The notes beneath the pieces were generated by a model. That model did not search any database and was not told where the DNA came from. It saw only the letters and a program-made list of their open reading frames with translations. The translations under genes and the position numbers were made by a program. Shown here piece after piece: positions 40,546 to 43,834 of a stretch of DNA of 43,834 nucleotides (within the stretch, counting starts at the first letter, position 1; each line of letters opens with the position of its first letter). Source of the stretch: Clostridia bacterium (lineage in GTDB: Bacteria; Bacillota; Clostridia; Oscillospirales; CAG-382); contig JAFQHW010000047.1 of the NCBI GenBank assembly GCA_017397805.1, forward strand, positions 1 to 43,834. The letters run 5' to 3'.

Positions 40546-41622
40546 ATGAAAAGAATTTTCGGTGCTTTAGCGGCTTTGCTTCTGCTTTTCGGCGCCTTCG
40601 TAACGGTATCTGCCGATACGGAATCGGCAAGGGATTTGGCGGTTATAAAGCTTGGCTCTGCAGGAGAGGGCAGTACGGTAAACTATTTCGTTTTGCGTAC
40701 CGTTATGGGTTATTGTGATGAAGACGGTGTTTGCAAAGGCGAGTTGTTTGACGGTGTGGTTTTCGAGGAATCACAAAAAACAAATACCCCCGAAAAAGCA
40801 GAGGTTTTTATAGACGAGCTTACTCTGAAGGGCGGTGCTCTTGCTTCGGCAGAGCAGGCGGCGCGTGAGCTTGAAGAAAACGGATATTTGGAAAAAGGAC
40901 AGCGTTACCCCGTGTACGTGTCCTTCCCTAACGCTACGGACTTTTTTGAAACCGAAGAAGAGATAAAGGAGTTTTGTGCGTATTTCATAGACACTTTGGT
41001 TTTTGCCTTCGAATTTCAAGAATACGAAGATATATGCCTTAAAGGTATGTATTTCGGCGACGGCTATGACGAAAACGAGAAGTTAAGGTCCTTTTGCATA
41101 AGCCTTGCAAAAGAAAAAGGCTTGGAGTGTGTGGCTGTTACCGCCGAAGGTCATCCCATCGAGGCAGATAAGGTCTATGCTTCCAATAAACAATTTGAGG
41201 ATAGATTCGGCGCCGTAGAGCACGGCGGTGTGGTCTTGCCGTTGGATGGAGTGCCTACTGACGAAGACAATTCTTCCGTTAAAAAGCTTTTGGAAAACGC
41301 AATAGAGTTTTCCGAGTTTGACGGAAGCGCGCCCTTGCTCTTTACCTTCGAGGCTTTCAATAACCTTTACGATTGTGCCATAGCAACGGCTCAGGACTTT
41401 CCGAACGAAAACGGAAGGCTTGCTTACGACTGTGTAAAGGACTGCCTTAAAAGAGATTTTGAAGGTCTTCGCAGTGTATATAAGGAGCTTAAAAGTGCTG
41501 ATAATTCCGCTTCCGAAGACAATCTGCCCTTGAATATAATTTTTTCCACGGCTTTGTGCGCGGCAGGCGCAGGGGCAATATCCTATATCCTTATCAGAAA
41601 GGCTAAACGCAATGGAAAATAA
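40546..41622 (+). CDS. Secreted, C-terminally anchored protein of unknown function (358 aa)
   Basis: A signal peptide (1-23, ending TVSADT) and one C-terminal helix (about 330-350, IIFSTALCAAGAGAISYILI) followed by KAKRNGK indicate an extracellular domain anchored at its end. The external part has an alternating alpha/beta pattern with RYPVYVSFPNATDFF and SAPLLFTFEAF, compatible with a TIM-barrel-like fold, but I see no family signature. It begins three bases after citrate synthase and overlaps the next gene by 11 bases. Confidence 0.75.
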   Translation: MKRIFGALAALLLLFGAFVTVSADTESARDLAVIKLGSAGEGSTVNYFVLRTVMGYCDEDGVCKGELFDGVVFEESQKTNTPEKAEVFIDELTLKGGALASAEQAARELEENGYLEKGQRYPVYVSFPNATDFFETEEEIKEFCAYFIDTLVFAFEFQEYEDICLKGMYFGDGYDENEKLRSFCISLAKEKGLECVAVTAEGHPIEADKVYASNKQFEDRFGAVEHGGVVLPLDGVPTDEDNSSVKKLLENAIEFSEFDGSAPLLFTFEAFNNLYDCAIATAQDFPNENGRLAYDCVKDCLKRDFEGLRSVYKELKSADNSASEDNLPLNIIFSTALCAAGAGAISYILIRKAKRNGK

Positions 41623-42256
41623 CAGCACGCCCAAGGCCAAAGAAAAGCGCTTGATCAAAAAAACGGCTTTGATAATCGCGGCAGTTGCTCTGTCGTTGGC
41701 GGCGGTTTTGGGCGCGTTATACGCGGTTAAGAGCTTTTTGAACAGAGATAAGTTTGATTATAAAGACGAAAACAGCAGTATATATTTCTTCCCCGCAGAT
41801 TATGACGCCAACCCCGAAGACGATGCGGCGTATATGGCTATGAACAGGGACGTATGGTTTTCCGATGACGGCGGTACGGGCGGTTATCTCGATAGCGCCG
41901 ACGGAGAATCGGACAGCATCAAAGGACTTATGTACAGATACTTTAAGTCTTTGAAGGAGGGTGATGCCACATTGCACGAGGCCTTGCTTTCCGACTATTA
42001 CAAAGCCAACTACGTGGTGCAGGAAAAATTCACCTGTCAGAAGGTGCACGATATTACGGTTACCTTCAATCAGGGCGATCTGATCGACGGTATTTACCGT
42101 TGGTATTTCAGAGTAAGCTACGAGATATACGAAAACAACGGCACGTATCGCACTGACATCGGTTCTGAAACCCCGCGGGTTATGAGCTTTGAAGTGATTT
42201 ACGAGGATAACGGATACAAAATAAATTCCATAGGGTATATTACTGCCAAACAATAA
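41612..42256 (+). CDS. Membrane-anchored protein of unknown function (214 aa)
   Basis: A basic N-terminus (KAKEKRLIKK) and one helix (about 17-38) anchor an extracellular domain. The linker is acidic. Residues 105-210 have the look of an NTF2-like fold: GLMYRYFKSLKEGDATLHEA, then strands DITVTFNQGD and RWYFRVSYEIYENNGTY. NTF2-like is a tentative call. Overlaps the preceding anchored protein gene, so the two probably act together at the envelope. Confidence 0.75.
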   Translation: MENNSTPKAKEKRLIKKTALIIAAVALSLAAVLGALYAVKSFLNRDKFDYKDENSSIYFFPADYDANPEDDAAYMAMNRDVWFSDDGGTGGYLDSADGESDSIKGLMYRYFKSLKEGDATLHEALLSDYYKANYVVQEKFTCQKVHDITVTFNQGDLIDGIYRWYFRVSYEIYENNGTYRTDIGSETPRVMSFEVIYEDNGYKINSIGYITAKQ

Positions 42257-42268
42257 GGAGATAAGCTT

Positions 42269-43225
42269 ATGAAAAAAGTAGATCCCATTCAGTATAAGGA
42301 CGAATGTATTGCTATTTGGAACAGCTACGTGGAAAGCGGAGAGGTAGTGTTCAAGCCTCTTGACAGCGCTTCCTTTGACTCTGTGTTTTTGCGTAGCGGT
42401 GTGAACAACGTTTATGCAGGTCTTGCGGATGAAGAAGGACTTGCAGGCTTCGGTGCCGCTAATTTTGCCGACGGCGCCATAGTTGCTTATATAACCTATA
42501 TAGGTGTCAGAAAAGATCTGCGCGGCAAAGGTATTGCCAAGGAAATATTGTCCGAGCTTGAATCGGAGTTGAAAAAGGCAAACCCCTCTCTTGAAAAAAT
42601 AGAGCTTGTGTTCTATAACCCTTGTCAGATAGCTTGGTATATACCGGAAGCGGCACCCCACGACCATCCCGGTACCCCCGGCGTGGATATGGCAAGCTCC
42701 GCATACCGATTCTTTGCAAAAGCGGGATACGTTGACTACGCTATACAAAACGCCTATTATTTGCCCCTCAAGAACTACGTTTACCCCGATGCTATTGCCG
42801 ATGGTATCAAGCGTTTGAAGGAAGCGGAGATAGAGATAGGCTATTACGATAATGATAAGCATTGCGGCTTTTCGGAGTTCTTTGATAACATAAAGAACGA
42901 AGGCTGGAGAAAGCAAGTGCTTTCCCGTCTGGACGAGAAGATAGTCGTAGCCACCCATAACGGCAAGGTGGTAGGCTATACAGGCCCCCTTACAATATCT
43001 GCCGACGGCAGAGGTATGTTCTGCGGAATAGGCGTTCATACCGAGTACAGACAGCATGGTATAGGCAAGATAATATTTGCTACCATGTGTAAGAATCATT
43101 CCGAAAACGGTGCCACCTTTATGTCTTTGTTTACGGGAACGACCAACCCCGCAAGGAAGATATACGAGGGTGCAGGCTTTGAAATAGTACGTAGCTTTGC
43201 CGATATGCGCAAAGTGCTTAACTGA
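42269..43225 (+). CDS. Tandem GNAT N-acetyltransferase (318 aa)
   Basis: Two GNAT domains. The first (about 10-150) has VRKDLRGKGIAKEILSELE as its acetyl-CoA loop; the second (about 195-318) has VHTEYRQHGIGKIIFATMCK and NPARKIYEGAGFEIV. Double-GNAT enzymes include mycothiol synthase-like and aminoglycoside-type proteins; the substrate here cannot be told. AAGGAG precedes the ATG. It is tightly linked to the DUF1294 gene (one-base overlap). Confidence 0.85.
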   Translation: MKKVDPIQYKDECIAIWNSYVESGEVVFKPLDSASFDSVFLRSGVNNVYAGLADEEGLAGFGAANFADGAIVAYITYIGVRKDLRGKGIAKEILSELESELKKANPSLEKIELVFYNPCQIAWYIPEAAPHDHPGTPGVDMASSAYRFFAKAGYVDYAIQNAYYLPLKNYVYPDAIADGIKRLKEAEIEIGYYDNDKHCGFSEFFDNIKNEGWRKQVLSRLDEKIVVATHNGKVVGYTGPLTISADGRGMFCGIGVHTEYRQHGIGKIIFATMCKNHSENGATFMSLFTGTTNPARKIYEGAGFEIVRSFADMRKVLN

Positions 43226-43491
43226 TGTGGTATTACCTTGCGGCAATATCCTTGCTTTCGGTAATTCTTTGTGTTTATGATAAAAGTGCGGCTCGCCTTA
43301 AAGTGCGCAGAATATCGGAGAAGACATTGTTTTTCCTGTCAGCGTTGGGCGGCGCACTTTTTATGTTTATAACGATGCTTATCATAAGACATAAAACAAA
43401 AAAAGCAAGCTTTATGATATTTCTGCCGCTTATGGCTATGATACATTTATTGGCTGTTATTTATTTTGAGTATAGGGGGATGCATCTGTGA
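43225..43491 (+). CDS. DUF1294 family membrane protein (88 aa)
   Basis: Three hydrophobic helices with the family pattern YDKSAARLKVRRISEKTL, FLSALGGALFMF and RHKTKKASF. Function unknown; small integral membrane protein. It shares one base with the GNAT gene and four with the U32 peptidase gene (GTGA). Confidence 0.88.
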   Translation: MWYYLAAISLLSVILCVYDKSAARLKVRRISEKTLFFLSALGGALFMFITMLIIRHKTKKASFMIFLPLMAMIHLLAVIYFEYRGMHL

Positions 43492-43834
43492 AAAAAGCGG
43501 AATTACTTGCACCTGCAGGCAGTATAGAAGCGCTTAAAGCGGCAGTTTGGGCAGGCGCAGATGCAGTGTATTTCGGCGGTAAAGCCTTCAATGCCCGCGC
43601 TTTTGCGGGGAATTTTGAAGGCGAGCAAATGAAGACCGCTATTGAGTTTTGCCGTCTTTACGGTGTAAAAGTATATATAACCCTTAATACCTTGTTGTCC
43701 GACAAGGAGATAGAAACAGCCTTAAAGTTTGTAAGGGAGTTGGAAGAATCAACTCCGCCCGATGCTTATATAGTTCAGGATTTAGGGCTTGTTAAGTGTT
43801 TAAAGCACGCTTTTCCCGAACTGACTATCCATGC
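43488..43834 (+). CDS. U32 family peptidase, N-terminal part (3' end outside window)
   Basis: The frame opens with GTG at 43488 (overlapping the previous stop as GTGA) and stays open to the window end, 115 codons. ELLAPAGSIEALKAAVWAGA, DAVYFGGKAFNAR and VYITLNTLL are the conserved start of U32 proteins, whose members include collagenase-like proteases and tRNA/ubiquinone hydroxylation factors (TrhP, UbiU). Which subgroup it belongs to cannot be decided without the C-terminal half. Confidence 0.9.
   Translation, partial: MKKAELLAPAGSIEALKAAVWAGADAVYFGGKAFNARAFAGNFEGEQMKTAIEFCRLYGVKVYITLNTLLSDKEIETALKFVRELEESTPPDAYIVQDLGLVKCLKHAFPELTIH

Noticed and set aside
41717-43246. 509-codon minus-strand ORF antisense to the GNAT and 214-aa genes
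   Set aside because: A codon-bias shadow of well-supported plus-strand genes; composition is unlike a protein (odd Tyr/Val/His richness) and there is no RBS.

Overview
The window looks like a chromosomal segment of an uncultured, probably gut-dwelling Firmicute of the class Clostridia. The clues are AGGAGG-type ribosome binding sites, TTGACA/TATAAT promoters with 17-base spacers, a class I preQ1 riboswitch, a dockerin protein, paired half-size chromate transporters, a GltX-GlnS pair, and a clostridial-type island with a large serine recombinase. I cannot name a genus.

Layout. (1) 1-521: the 3' end of sfsA and a tRNA-Leu(GAG) with its own promoter. (2) About 530-15,800: an AT-richer accessory island. 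It holds an orphan protein gene (599), a tyrosine integrase with a small downstream gene (1744-2902), about 1.4 kb without credible protein genes but full of inverted repeats and a 10-base repeat family (2903-4300), a six-ORF minus-strand operon (4301-10864), a second tyrosine recombinase (11218-12060), a TIR protein (12314-13333), and an XRE regulator, SWIM zinc-finger protein and large serine recombinase (13441-15867) that end in the 3' end of chromosomal mgtC. (3) 15,846-43,834: conserved housekeeping genes: mgtC, putP, a queuosine-precursor transporter under a preQ1 riboswitch, a dockerin protein, trmO, murQ, hemW-lepA-galE, secDF with an upstream lipoprotein resembling the SecD P1 domain, a methylthioadenosine/purine salvage cassette (mtaD-pnp-mtnA) with a lipid kinase, and a ten-gene plus-strand run from gltX to a U32 peptidase cut by the window end.

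Main discovery. The six-ORF operon encodes a HerA/FtsK-type ATPase, a coiled-coil protein followed in the same frame by a zinc metallopeptidase (separated by one TGA codon), a 68-residue protein, an Lgt-like lipoprotein diacylglyceryl transferase and a large membrane protein. Just upstream lie two perfect 23-bp inverted repeats (10898-10920 and 11168-11190). They enclose a consensus extended -10 promoter and a bidirectional terminator, and a tyrosine recombinase gene follows directly. This is the architecture of a phase-variable invertible promoter. As assembled, the promoter points away from the operon (OFF) and runs into a terminator at 11196-11219. Inverting the segment would aim it at the ATPase gene (ON). 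I do not recognise this gene set as a named system; an envelope-associated export, conflict or defence apparatus is my inference.

Other points: a minus-strand, apparently noncoding stretch of about 1 kb ending in a strong intrinsic terminator (3254-4242), a SecD P1-domain duplication turned into a lipoprotein, and a serine recombinase ORF that runs through a terminator into the host gene.
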